The position numbers and the translations under genes are program-made. The notes under the pieces are model-generated. The model saw only the letters and a program-made list of their open reading frames with translations. It did not search any database and had not been told where the DNA came from. DNA of 64,000 nt from Pyxidicoccus sp. MSG2 (lineage in GTDB: Bacteria; Myxococcota; Myxococcia; Myxococcales; Myxococcaceae): NCBI RefSeq assembly GCF_026626705.1, contig NZ_JAPNKC010000001.1, forward strand, positions 10,000,001 through 10,064,000, written 5' to 3'. Positions 53,707-61,382 of the stretch are shown here, piece by piece. How positions within the stretch are numbered: position 1 is the first letter of the stretch; each line of letters opens with the position of its first letter.

Positions 53707-54870
53707 ATGCGGCTGCTGACGCGGGCACGGATGGATGCAACGAGGGCGCCCCGGGCAAAGCGGGCGGCGGACTTCGACCGCGCCGTGGCCGAGTTCTTCA
53801 TGCGCATCGCCCTGGAGGAAGCGGCCAAGGGGATGGGCCGCACCAGTCCGAATCCGGTGGTGGGCGCGGTGCTGGTGAAGGGCGGGCGCATCATCGCCCG
53901 CGGCTACCACAAGAAGGCGGGCACCGCGCACGCGGAGGTGGTGGCGCTGGAGGCGGCGGGCTCGAAGGCGAAGGGCGCGGACCTCTACACCACGCTGGAG
54001 CCGTGCGACCACTACGGGCGCACGCCGCCGTGCAGCCTGGCGATTCTGGAGGCAGGGGTGCGCCGGGTCATCTGCGCGTCCTCGGACCCCAATCCCCAGG
54101 TGAGCGGCAAGGGCGTGGCGCGGCTGCGGCGCGGCGGGGTGAAGGTGCTCACCGGCGTCCTGCAGGAAGAGGCGGACACGCTGAACCGGCCCTTCTTCAA
54201 GGTGATGCGCTCCGGGCTGCCGTGGGTGACGCTGAAGGCGGCGGTGACGCTGGACGGGAAGCTGGCCACGGCAACGGGTGACTCGCGCTGGGTGACGGGC
54301 GAGCCGGCGCGCGCGTGGGTGCACCGGCTGCGCGACGCGGTGGACGTCATCCTCGTGGGCGCGAACACGGTGCGGAAGGACGACCCGAAGCTCACGACGC
54401 GGCTGCCGGGTGGCGGAGGGAAGGACCCGCTGCGCGTGGTGGTGGACAGCCACCTGCGCCTGTCCCCGGGCTACACCGTCTTCACGCAGCGCAGCCCCGC
54501 GCGCACCGTGATTGCGACGCTGGAGGACCCGGAGGGCCGCAAGGCGCGGCGCTTCCTCGCCCAGGGCGTGGACGTGTGGCAGGTGCGCCAGAAGGCGGGC
54601 CGGGTGGACTTGAAGGCACTGCTGAAGCGCATCGCCAAGAGTGGCCTCAACCACGTGCTGGTGGAGGGTGGGGCGGAGATGTACGGCTCGTTCCTGCGCG
54701 AGCACCTGGCGGACTCGCTGGCGCTGTTCCTGGCGCCGAAGCTGATTGGCTCACCCGGGCTGTCGTGGGCGGGAGACCTGGGCGTGAAGGAGATGGCCCA
54801 GGCCGTGTCCGTGAGCGACCTCACCTTCGAGCGCCACGGAGCCGACGTCCTGCTCCAGGCGCTGCTGTAG
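53707..54870 (+). CDS. ribD: Bifunctional riboflavin deaminase/reductase RibD
   Basis: RibD carries out the second and third steps of riboflavin synthesis. The 387-residue protein has an N-terminal zinc deaminase: GRTSPNPVVGAVLVKGG, zinc ligands in GTAHAEVVAL and TLEPCDHYGRTPPC. The C-terminal reductase follows (PWVTLKAAVTLDGKLATATGDSRWVTG, VDVILVGANTVRKDDP, VLVEGGAEMYGSFL). An unusual basic extension of about 30 residues precedes the deaminase. AGAGGA just upstream supports the ATG chosen, though a later start is possible. No FMN riboswitch is visible ahead of it. Confidence 0.95.
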   Translation: MRLLTRARMDATRAPRAKRAADFDRAVAEFFMRIALEEAAKGMGRTSPNPVVGAVLVKGGRIIARGYHKKAGTAHAEVVALEAAGSKAKGADLYTTLEPCDHYGRTPPCSLAILEAGVRRVICASSDPNPQVSGKGVARLRRGGVKVLTGVLQEEADTLNRPFFKVMRSGLPWVTLKAAVTLDGKLATATGDSRWVTGEPARAWVHRLRDAVDVILVGANTVRKDDPKLTTRLPGGGGKDPLRVVVDSHLRLSPGYTVFTQRSPARTVIATLEDPEGRKARRFLAQGVDVWQVRQKAGRVDLKALLKRIAKSGLNHVLVEGGAEMYGSFLREHLADSLALFLAPKLIGSPGLSWAGDLGVKEMAQAVSVSDLTFERHGADVLLQALL

Positions 54871-54910
54871 GACCCGGGCAAGCCGTCCCGGCGCCAGTTA
54901 TAAGGCGCCC

Positions 54911-55573
54911 ATGTTCACCGGACTCATCCAGGACCTGGGCAGGGTGGAGCGCGTCATCCCCGGCGGAATGACGGACCTCTGGATTCGCACCTCTCTTGGC
55001 GCCGAGAAGTTCGACCTGGGCGAGTCCATCGCCGTCGACGGCGCGTGCCTCACGGTGGTGGAGCGCAGCGGGGACACCTTCAAGGTGCAGGCCGCGCCGG
55101 AGACGCTCCGCCGCACCACCCTGGGCGCCGTACGGCCGGGCGACCGCGTGAATCTGGAGCGCGCCCTGGCGCTGGGCGACCGTCTGGGCGGGCACCTGGT
55201 CTCCGGCCATGTGGACGCCGTCAGTGAAGTCCTGGAGACCTTCCCCGAGGGCGGCTCGTGGGTGATGCGTTTTCGGCTGCCGGAGGAGCTGGCCCCGTTC
55301 TTCATCGAGAAGGGCTCGGTGGCCATCGACGGCATCAGCCTCACCGTCAACACGGTGGAGGCGGACCGCTTCAGCGTGCAGCTCATCCCCGAGACGCAGG
55401 AGCGCACCACCCTGCGGGCCAAGGCGGCGGGCGCCCGGGTGAACCTGGAGGCGGACCAGATTGGCAAGTACGTGGCCCGGCTCTTCGCCCTCCAGCGGGG
55501 GCAGGGGGCACCCGGGGGCGGTGGCGGGCTGACGGCGGCGGCCGTCCGGGCGGCGGGCTTCGGGACGCCGTAG
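54911..55573 (+). CDS. ribE: Riboflavin synthase alpha subunit
   Basis: This enzyme dismutates two 6,7-dimethyl-8-ribityllumazines to riboflavin. The 220-residue protein has two lumazine-binding repeats. The first begins MFTGLIQDLGRVERV, with IAVDGACLTVVERSGDTFKVQAAPETLRRTTLG. The second contains HLVSGHVDAVSEV, IDGISLTVNTVEADRFSVQLIPETQERTTL. The Gly-rich tail (GGGGG-like GAPGGGGGLTAAAV) is atypical and probably disordered. It lies between ribD and ribH. The usual ribBA gene is absent from this cluster. Confidence 0.95.
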   Translation: MFTGLIQDLGRVERVIPGGMTDLWIRTSLGAEKFDLGESIAVDGACLTVVERSGDTFKVQAAPETLRRTTLGAVRPGDRVNLERALALGDRLGGHLVSGHVDAVSEVLETFPEGGSWVMRFRLPEELAPFFIEKGSVAIDGISLTVNTVEADRFSVQLIPETQERTTLRAKAAGARVNLEADQIGKYVARLFALQRGQGAPGGGGGLTAAAVRAAGFGTP

Positions 55574-55612
55574 CCCGCGACGCCGGGGCGCGGGTGGTGT
55601 AGGAAGCGCCGC

Positions 55613-56116
55613 ATGCCTCGCTATTTCGACGGTGACTACCTTCCCCCCAAGGGGCGCTTCGCCATCTGCGTGGCCCGCTTCAACGGCTTCATCACCGAGG
55701 AGCTGGCCAAGGGCGCCGTGGACACCCTGGTGCGCCATGGCGTCGCGGACGCGGACATCGACGTGTACCGCTGCCCCGGCACCTATGAGCTGCCCGGCCT
55801 GGTGCGCCGGGTGACGGAGTCCCGCCAGTACGCGGGCGTGATTACGCTGGGCGCCGTCATCCGCGGCGGCACCCCCCACTTCGACTACGTGGCGGGCGAG
55901 TGCGCCAAGGGCATCGGTCAGGTGGCCTTCAGTGCGGCGGCGGGCACTCCGGCCACGGCCGTCACCTTCGGCGTGCTGACGTGCGATACCGTGGAGCAGG
56001 CCATCGACCGGGCGGGCGTGAAGGCGGGCAACAAGGGCGCCGAGGCCACGCTGGCCTGCATCGAGATGGTCAACCTGTACGCGAAGCTGGCGGCGACGGA
56101 AGGAAGGAAGGGCTAA
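55613..56116 (+). CDS. ribH: 6,7-dimethyl-8-ribityllumazine synthase
   Basis: Lumazine synthase condenses the pyrimidine intermediate with 3,4-dihydroxy-2-butanone 4-phosphate. The 167-residue protein includes FAICVARFNGFITEELAKGAVDTL, VYRCPGTYELPGLVRRV, LGAVIRGGTPHFDYVAGECAKGI and the catalytic-His region. It ends with GNKGAEATLACIEMVNL. It sits 39 nt after ribE and 3 nt before nusB. Confidence 0.96.
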   Translation: MPRYFDGDYLPPKGRFAICVARFNGFITEELAKGAVDTLVRHGVADADIDVYRCPGTYELPGLVRRVTESRQYAGVITLGAVIRGGTPHFDYVAGECAKGIGQVAFSAAAGTPATAVTFGVLTCDTVEQAIDRAGVKAGNKGAEATLACIEMVNLYAKLAATEGRKG

Positions 56117-56119
56117 TCC

Positions 56120-56539
56120 ATGGGCGCGCGGAGAACCGGACGCGAGCGGGCGCTGCAGGCGCTCTACCAGTTGGAGATGGCCCCCGCGACGGCGGCCGAG
56201 GCCCTGGAGTCCGCATGGACGGCCTCCGAGGAGGCCAAGCGAGACCCGGACGCGGTGAAGTTCGCCCGCGAGCTGGTCGAGGGCGTGCAGGGCCACCGCG
56301 AGGAAATCGACCAGTTGATTGAACGGCACAGCCACAACTGGCGGCTGGACCGCATGTCCCGCATCGACCGCAATGTGCTGCGCCTGGGCATCTTCGAGCT
56401 GAAGTACCGCCCGGACATCCCCCGCAAGGTCACCATCAACGAGGCGGTGGAGCTGGGGAAGAACTTCGGCACCGAGGAGTCCAGCGCCTTCGTCAACGGC
56501 CTGCTGGACCGCGTGGCCGTGGCGCTCAACAAGCCGTGA
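56120..56539 (+). CDS. nusB: Transcription antitermination factor NusB
   Basis: NusB with NusE binds boxA RNA and supports rRNA antitermination. The 139-residue helical protein starts MGARRTGRERALQALYQLEM, with the Arg-rich N-terminal motif, and contains HSHNWRLDRMSRIDRNVLRLGIFEL and VTINEAVELGKNFGTEESSAFVNGLLDRV. These are all diagnostic. The ribH-nusB order is conserved across many bacteria. Confidence 0.96.
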   Translation: MGARRTGRERALQALYQLEMAPATAAEALESAWTASEEAKRDPDAVKFARELVEGVQGHREEIDQLIERHSHNWRLDRMSRIDRNVLRLGIFELKYRPDIPRKVTINEAVELGKNFGTEESSAFVNGLLDRVAVALNKP

Positions 56540-56583
56540 GCCGTTGAAGCCGTGAGCCGGTGACGTCAGCGAGGGACACCCGC

Positions 56584-57075
56584 GTGAGCCAGACGACGAC
56601 GCACGACATCGGGATGGAAGGCCTGGACGCGCTCGGCGGGGTGGATGCCCTCTGCCTCTTCGTGGCCGAGGATGACCGGCCCCTGCCGTCCTCCGCCGGC
56701 TACGTGGACTGGCGCCTGTGCGGCGCCCTGTCGCGGGTGTTGAAGAATGGCTTCTTCACCGGGGCCAAGGACGACTGGCTCCTCTTGCCGTCCGACGGGA
56801 AGCTGCCCGTGCCGCGCATCTTCGTGGTGGGGCTGGGCTCCCGGCAGAAGCTGGACGCGGGCGCGCTGAGCGAGGCCCTGGCCGGCGCGGGCCGGGTGCT
56901 GAGCCGGGCGAAGGTGGACTCGGTGGCCCTGGAGGTGCCCTTCGGGGGCCGGGCCGAGGACGCCGCGCGGGCGGAGGCCTACCAGAAGGGCTTCCTCCCG
57001 GCGTTCAAGGGTGGACGGGTGGCGCTCCTCGTGGACAAGGGGCTCGTCCGGCTCCTACCAGCCCGCAAGGGGTGA
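56584..57075 (+). CDS. Stand-alone leucyl aminopeptidase N-terminal-like domain protein
   Basis: This is a 163-residue protein resembling the N-terminal (macro-like) domain of M17 leucyl aminopeptidases, without the catalytic C-terminal domain. Visible features are VDALCLFVAEDDRPL, a Gly-poor middle, FFTGAKDDWLLLPSDGKL, RIFVVGLGSRQKLDAGALSEALAGAGR and a final helix. I start at GTG 56584 (SQTTTHDIGMEGLDAL) because GAGGGA is 7 nt upstream. A GTG at 56560 is the alternative. Function is unknown. A nucleotide-derived ligand or protein binding is possible. It lies between nusB and the chemosensory operon. Confidence 0.65.
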   Translation: MSQTTTHDIGMEGLDALGGVDALCLFVAEDDRPLPSSAGYVDWRLCGALSRVLKNGFFTGAKDDWLLLPSDGKLPVPRIFVVGLGSRQKLDAGALSEALAGAGRVLSRAKVDSVALEVPFGGRAEDAARAEAYQKGFLPAFKGGRVALLVDKGLVRLLPARKG

Positions 57076-57130
57076 CGCTCGGCGGCCGGGCAGGCGTTCT
57101 GTTAGCATGTACCGCCCGGGGCGAGCGCAC

Positions 57131-57505
57131 ATGCGTGTCAAGGTCTTGATTGTCGAGGACTCCAAGGCGTCGCGCGAGTACATCGCCGCGATGGTGGAGG
57201 CCGTGGAGGGCATCGAGGCCATCGTCACCTCGAGCGGCTTCGAAGCGCTGAAGCTGCTGCCCCGCCACCGGTTCGAGCTCATCATCACCGACATCAACAT
57301 GCCCGACATCAACGGGCTGGAGCTCATCAACTTCGTCAAGAAGAACCCCAACTACCGGGACGTGCCCCTGTTCATCATCACCACCGAGGGGCGCGAGCAG
57401 GACCGAGACCGCGGCATGGCGCTGGGCGCGACGGAGTACCTCGTCAAACCCTTCCTGCCCGGGAGCCTGGAAGAGCTCCTGCGGCGCTACCTGAAGCTGC
57501 CGTGA
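57131..57505 (+). CDS. CheY-like single-domain response regulator
   Basis: This is a 124-residue receiver domain protein, first gene of the chemosensory operon. It has the acidic pair in LIVEDSKASREY, phospho-acceptor Asp54 in IITDINMPDINGLEL, Thr in FIITTEGREQDRDRG, and Lys in YLVKPFLPGSLEELL. The INMPD context is that of CheY-type proteins in Che clusters. Its stop overlaps the cheA start by 4 nt, so CheA is the likely phosphodonor. Output target is unknown. Confidence 0.9.
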   Translation: MRVKVLIVEDSKASREYIAAMVEAVEGIEAIVTSSGFEALKLLPRHRFELIITDINMPDINGLELINFVKKNPNYRDVPLFIITTEGREQDRDRGMALGATEYLVKPFLPGSLEELLRRYLKLP

Positions 57506-59853
57506 ATCCCAGCTCCAAGGCCCTGGCCGAGTTCGTGGCCGAGGCGACCGAAATCCTCGACGCGCTGGGCAAGGACCTGCTCGTGCTCGACGAGCGCCGT
57601 GGCCAGGAGGCGGACCCGGAGCTGGTCAACGGCATCTTCCGCGCGGCGCACTCGCTCAAGGGGCTGTCCGGGCTGTTCGGCCAGGAGCGCATCTCCCGGC
57701 TGGCGCATGGGACAGAAGACCTGCTGGACCGGCTCCGCCTGGGCCGGCTGCGTCTGGACGACACGGCGCTGGACGCGCTGATCGAAGCGCTGGACGCCTT
57801 CCAGGCCCTGCTGGCCGAGGCGGCACGGGGCTCCGAGTCCGAGCCACTCTCCCGGCGCGTGGAGGACATGACGGCACGGCTGGCCGGGCTGGGCTCGCCG
57901 CCGGTGTCGGTGGACGAAGACCCGCTGGACCGGCTGGAGCTGGACGCGCAGGTGCGCTCCGTCTTCACCGAGTATGAGGAGCACCGCCTCCGCGAGAATG
58001 TGCGGCGCGGCGTGTCGCTGTGGCGGGTGCGTGCCGCGTTCGACCTGTCCGACTTCGACAAGGGGCTGGCGGACCTCAACGCGCGCCTCAAGCCGATGGG
58101 CGAGGTCATCAGCACGCTGCCGTCCGCGCGGCCCGGTGGGGCGCACGGCATCGCCTTCGACCTCATCTTCGGCGCGCAGGCGTCCGGTGATGAGCTGGAG
58201 GCAGGGTTGAAGGGCACGCCCGCGGAGCTGTCCCCGCTGGTGGTGCGCCCGGCGGTCACCCACGCCGCCGCCCAGGCCCTGGCTCGCTCCGTGGAGCCTC
58301 CTCCGTCCACCCGCCAGTCGCTGTCCCGCGTGGACGCGCCCTCGGCTCCGGTGAAGCGGGGCGGGAAGAAGAAGGGCGCCCGGGCAGGCACCGCCTCCAC
58401 GGGAGCCCAGCAGCCCCTGCTGCCGGCGGCGCCGGACGCGGATGGAGCCGATTTCTCGGGCCCGGGCGACGCGCTGGTGCCGGTGACGCCGTCCGCGCTT
58501 CAGTCGCCAGCGGGCGCGCCCGGAGCGTCGGTGGCGTACCTGCAAGGGGCCGGCGGGGCGCAGCGGGCCCGGGCCGTGGTGATGGAGACTCCCGCCACGG
58601 GCACCGCCTCGCCAGCGCGTCCGGAGGGCGATACCTCGCTGCGCTCGCTGACGCAGACGGTGCGCGTGGACATCGGCCGGCTGGATGGGCTCATCAACAT
58701 GGTGGGCGAGCTGCTGCTCATCAAGGCCAACCTCCAGCGCCTGGCGGAGTCCGCGCGGCAGGACGGGGCGGTGGCGCTGTCCAAGCTGTTCGGCCAGGAG
58801 CTGGCGCGCGAGACGCGAGGCCTGGAGCGCAAGCTGGAGGCGCTCCAGGAGGGGCTGCTCGAGGCGCGCATGGTCCCCGTGGGCCAGGTCTTCGACAAGC
58901 TGGCCCGGCTGGTGCGCCGCATCACCCGCGAGGCGGGGAAGGAAATCGAGTTCGTCATCGGCGGCGGCGAGGTGGAGCTGGACAAGCTCATCGTCGAGGA
59001 GCTGAGCGACCCGCTGATGCACCTCATCCGCAACGCCATCGACCACGGCGTGGAGTCCCCCGAGGCGCGGCTGGCCGCCGGCAAGCCCCGGCGCGCGGTG
59101 GTGGCACTGCGCGCCGAGCAGAAGGGCAACCACGTCGTCATCGAGGTGAGCGACGACGGCGCCGGCATCGACGAGCTGCGCGTGCGCGAGGTGGCGCTCA
59201 CCCGGGGCCTCATCACCTTCTCCCAGGCGGCGGAGATGGGCCGGCGCGAGCTGCTCAACCTCATCTTCCTGCCCGGCTTCTCCACCGCGCGCAGCGTGTC
59301 CGAGCTGTCCGGGCGTGGCGTGGGCCTGGACGTGGTGAAGAACAACCTGGGCAATCTGTCCGGCATCATCGACGTGTGGAGCGAGCGCGGGAAGGGCACC
59401 GCCTTCCACCTCACGCTGCCCGTCACCCTGGCCATCATCCGCGCGTTGGTGGTGGGCGTGAGTGGCCGCACCTACGCGGTGCCGCTCAACAGCGTGCTGG
59501 AAATCCTCTCCGTGCAGCCCAAGGACATCCGCACCGTGGAGCGGCGCGAGGTGTTGGATTTGCGCGGGCAGACGCTGCCCTTCATGCGGCTGGCGCGGAT
59601 GTTCGCCCTGCCGGAGCGGCCGGTGAATCGCTACTTCGTGGTGGTGGTGGGGCTGGCGCAGGAGCGGCTGGGCATCGCCGTGGACGAATTGCACGGCCAG
59701 CAGGACATCGTCACCAAGCCCCTGGGGGGCCGGCTGCAGTCCGTCCGGGGCATCTCCGGCGCCACGGACCTGGGCAACCGGCGCACGGTGCTGGTGCTGG
59801 ACGTGGCCGCGCTGCTGGAGGAGGGCCTGGCCGTGGAGCGCCGTCGGGCCTGA
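57502..59853 (+). CDS. cheA: Chemotaxis-type histidine kinase CheA
   Basis: This is the 783-residue kinase of a chemosensory pathway, starting at a GTG that overlaps the previous stop. It has an HPt domain at about 1-110 with phospho-acceptor His50 in FRAAHSLKGLSGLFG. A long low-complexity linker (about 255-370, Pro/Ala-rich) replaces a clear P2 domain. The dimerisation helix follows at about 390-450. The ATPase has LIRNAIDHGVESPEARLAAGK (N box), VSDDGAGIDE (G1) and LSGRGVGLDVVKNNLG (G2). A CheW-like P5 domain lies at about 635-770. No sensor domain is present, so signals come through receptors not encoded here. Confidence 0.95.
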   Translation: MNPSSKALAEFVAEATEILDALGKDLLVLDERRGQEADPELVNGIFRAAHSLKGLSGLFGQERISRLAHGTEDLLDRLRLGRLRLDDTALDALIEALDAFQALLAEAARGSESEPLSRRVEDMTARLAGLGSPPVSVDEDPLDRLELDAQVRSVFTEYEEHRLRENVRRGVSLWRVRAAFDLSDFDKGLADLNARLKPMGEVISTLPSARPGGAHGIAFDLIFGAQASGDELEAGLKGTPAELSPLVVRPAVTHAAAQALARSVEPPPSTRQSLSRVDAPSAPVKRGGKKKGARAGTASTGAQQPLLPAAPDADGADFSGPGDALVPVTPSALQSPAGAPGASVAYLQGAGGAQRARAVVMETPATGTASPARPEGDTSLRSLTQTVRVDIGRLDGLINMVGELLLIKANLQRLAESARQDGAVALSKLFGQELARETRGLERKLEALQEGLLEARMVPVGQVFDKLARLVRRITREAGKEIEFVIGGGEVELDKLIVEELSDPLMHLIRNAIDHGVESPEARLAAGKPRRAVVALRAEQKGNHVVIEVSDDGAGIDELRVREVALTRGLITFSQAAEMGRRELLNLIFLPGFSTARSVSELSGRGVGLDVVKNNLGNLSGIIDVWSERGKGTAFHLTLPVTLAIIRALVVGVSGRTYAVPLNSVLEILSVQPKDIRTVERREVLDLRGQTLPFMRLARMFALPERPVNRYFVVVVGLAQERLGIAVDELHGQQDIVTKPLGGRLQSVRGISGATDLGNRRTVLVLDVAALLEEGLAVERRRA

Positions 59854-59890
59854 GTCGCGCTGCGGCCGGGGCGGCTGGCTGCTATCCTCG

Positions 59891-60463
59891 GTGGCCGTGT
59901 CCCGGTTCGCAGAGCTACTCGACGACTTCTTCTACCGCCCGGACGAGGACGTCGCCGGACTGCACGACTTCGCCGCCGGCAGCGACGGCACGCAGGCGTC
60001 CGTCCCGGAAGAGGTGCCGGAGGAGTACCTCGCGTTCCGCCTGGAGGGCGAGTGCTACGCGGTGCCCATCCGCGTCGTGCGGGAAATCTCCAAGGTGCCC
60101 CCGCTGACGGAGATTCCCCGCGCGGAGGCGCACCTGCTCGGCGTGATGAACCTGCGGGGTGAATTGCTGCCCGCCTACGACATCAAGGTGCGGCTGAGGC
60201 TGGCGGAGCGCGCGCCCGTCGTCGCGGGTCCCGAGGCGCCCCCGCCACCGCGCGACGCGCGCATCCTGGTGCTGCGCACGGAGTCCGGCCCCGCCGGGGT
60301 GTGGGTGGACGGTGTCTCCGGCGTGGTGAAGCTGAAGCCCTCCATGCTGGAGGCGGCGCCGCCGGGGCTGCGCTCGGGGGACAGGGACTGCGTGGTCGGC
60401 ATTGGCCGGCGGGGGTCCACGCTCTACATCCTCCTCGACCCGGAACAGGCGCTTGCCTCATGA
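59891..60463 (+). CDS. cheW: CheW-like coupling protein (first copy)
   Basis: This is a 190-residue CheW-domain protein that should couple CheA to receptors. An N-terminal extension of about 50 residues (SRFAELLDDFFYRPDEDVAGLHD) precedes the domain. The domain contains EYLAFRLEGECYAVPIRVVREI, PRAEAHLLGVMNLRGELLPAYDIKVRL and a final hydrophobic strand, STLYILLDPEQAL. Start codons GTG at 59891 or 59897 are both possible. Its stop overlaps the second cheW gene (ATGA). Confidence 0.88.
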   Translation: MAVSRFAELLDDFFYRPDEDVAGLHDFAAGSDGTQASVPEEVPEEYLAFRLEGECYAVPIRVVREISKVPPLTEIPRAEAHLLGVMNLRGELLPAYDIKVRLRLAERAPVVAGPEAPPPPRDARILVLRTESGPAGVWVDGVSGVVKLKPSMLEAAPPGLRSGDRDCVVGIGRRGSTLYILLDPEQALAS

Positions 60464-60984
60464 AGGACCCGGTCAACCTCCTGGCGCGCCGGCCGCGCGC
60501 GGTGCTGGACGCTCCCGCCGAGGAGGCGGACGCGCTGGTGCAGTTGTGCGCCTTCTTCGTGGGCAACGAGGAGTACGTGCTGGACATCATGCGCGTGGAG
60601 GAAATCCTCCCGCCCCAGCGCGTCACGCCCATCCCCCATGCGCCGTCCTTCGTGGAGGGCGTGCTGCACCTGCGGGGCATCATCCTGCCGGTGGTGGACC
60701 TGCGGCGCCGGTTGCTGGGGCAGGCGACGCCGGAGACGCCGAAGACGCGGCTGCTGGTGTGCCGGCTGGGGACGCGGCGCGTGGCGGTGCGGGTGGACCG
60801 GGTGGCGGAGGTGCTGCGCGTGCGCAAGGGTGACATCAAGCCCGCGCCGGCGCTGGTGGTGGCGGGGCGCTCGCCCTTCGTGGTGGGCGTATGCGGGCCG
60901 CCGGAGCGGCTCCGGCTGCTCCTGGATTTGAAGGCATTGTTGCGCGCGGAGCTGGAGCGCGAGTCCTCACGGAGGCCCGAATGA
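60460..60984 (+). CDS. cheW: CheW-like coupling protein (second copy)
   Basis: This second, distinct CheW-domain protein has 174 residues. The ATG at 60460 overlaps the previous stop by 4 nt. Key segments are QLCAFFVGNEEYVLDIMRVEEIL, FVEGVLHLRGIILPVVDLRRRL and RVAVRVDRVAEVLRVRKGD. It is only weakly similar to the first CheW, so the two are not recent duplicates. Two CheW proteins in one operon suggest different receptor contacts or array interfaces. Confidence 0.88.
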   Translation: MKDPVNLLARRPRAVLDAPAEEADALVQLCAFFVGNEEYVLDIMRVEEILPPQRVTPIPHAPSFVEGVLHLRGIILPVVDLRRRLLGQATPETPKTRLLVCRLGTRRVAVRVDRVAEVLRVRKGDIKPAPALVVAGRSPFVVGVCGPPERLRLLLDLKALLRAELERESSRRPE

Positions 60985-61382
60985 GCCTGAACGACGGAGC
61001 ACGCATGGACCGGCAGTCGCTCGAAGGGCACCGCCGCATTCTCGGCATCGTCTTCATCGTGATGAACGCGCTCACGCTCCTGGTGGCGCTGGGGTTCGGT
61101 GCCTTCGGCCTGGCCATGGGCCAGTTTGGGATGCAGCACGCGTCGGCGGACGAGCGGACTCTTGTGACGGCCGTCCTCGTGGGCGTCACCGGCTGCTTCT
61201 TCCTGATGGGGCTGCCGGGCATCATCACCGGAATCGGCCTGCTGAAGCGCCGCCCGTGGTCTCGGACGCTGGCGCTGGTGATGGGTGTTCTCGCCCTTCC
61301 CAACGTCCCGCTCGGGACGGCCCTGGGCATCTACACCATCTGGTTCTACACGCAGGTGGGGTCCGACCAGGTCTTCGAATGA
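60981..61382 (+). CDS. Small four-helix membrane protein in the che operon, function unknown
   Basis: This 133-residue protein starts at ATG 60981, overlapping the cheW stop. A short cytoplasmic N-terminus (MSLNDGARMDRQSLEGHRR) leads into hydrophobic segments at about 20-46 (ILGIVFIVMNALTLLVALGFGAFG), 62-88 (LVTAVLVGVTGCFFLMGLPGIITGIGLL) and 95-122 (ALVMGVLALPNVPLGTALGIYTIWFY). I do not recognise a characterised family. It is locked into the operon by overlaps on both sides, so it probably belongs to the chemosensory pathway, perhaps as a membrane anchor or sensor partner. Confidence 0.75.
   Translation: MSLNDGARMDRQSLEGHRRILGIVFIVMNALTLLVALGFGAFGLAMGQFGMQHASADERTLVTAVLVGVTGCFFLMGLPGIITGIGLLKRRPWSRTLALVMGVLALPNVPLGTALGIYTIWFYTQVGSDQVFE

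Noticed and set aside
53600..53710. A possible FMN riboswitch ahead of ribD
   Set aside because: The gap between nrdR and ribD is only 9 nt, and none of the conserved RFN blocks are visible.
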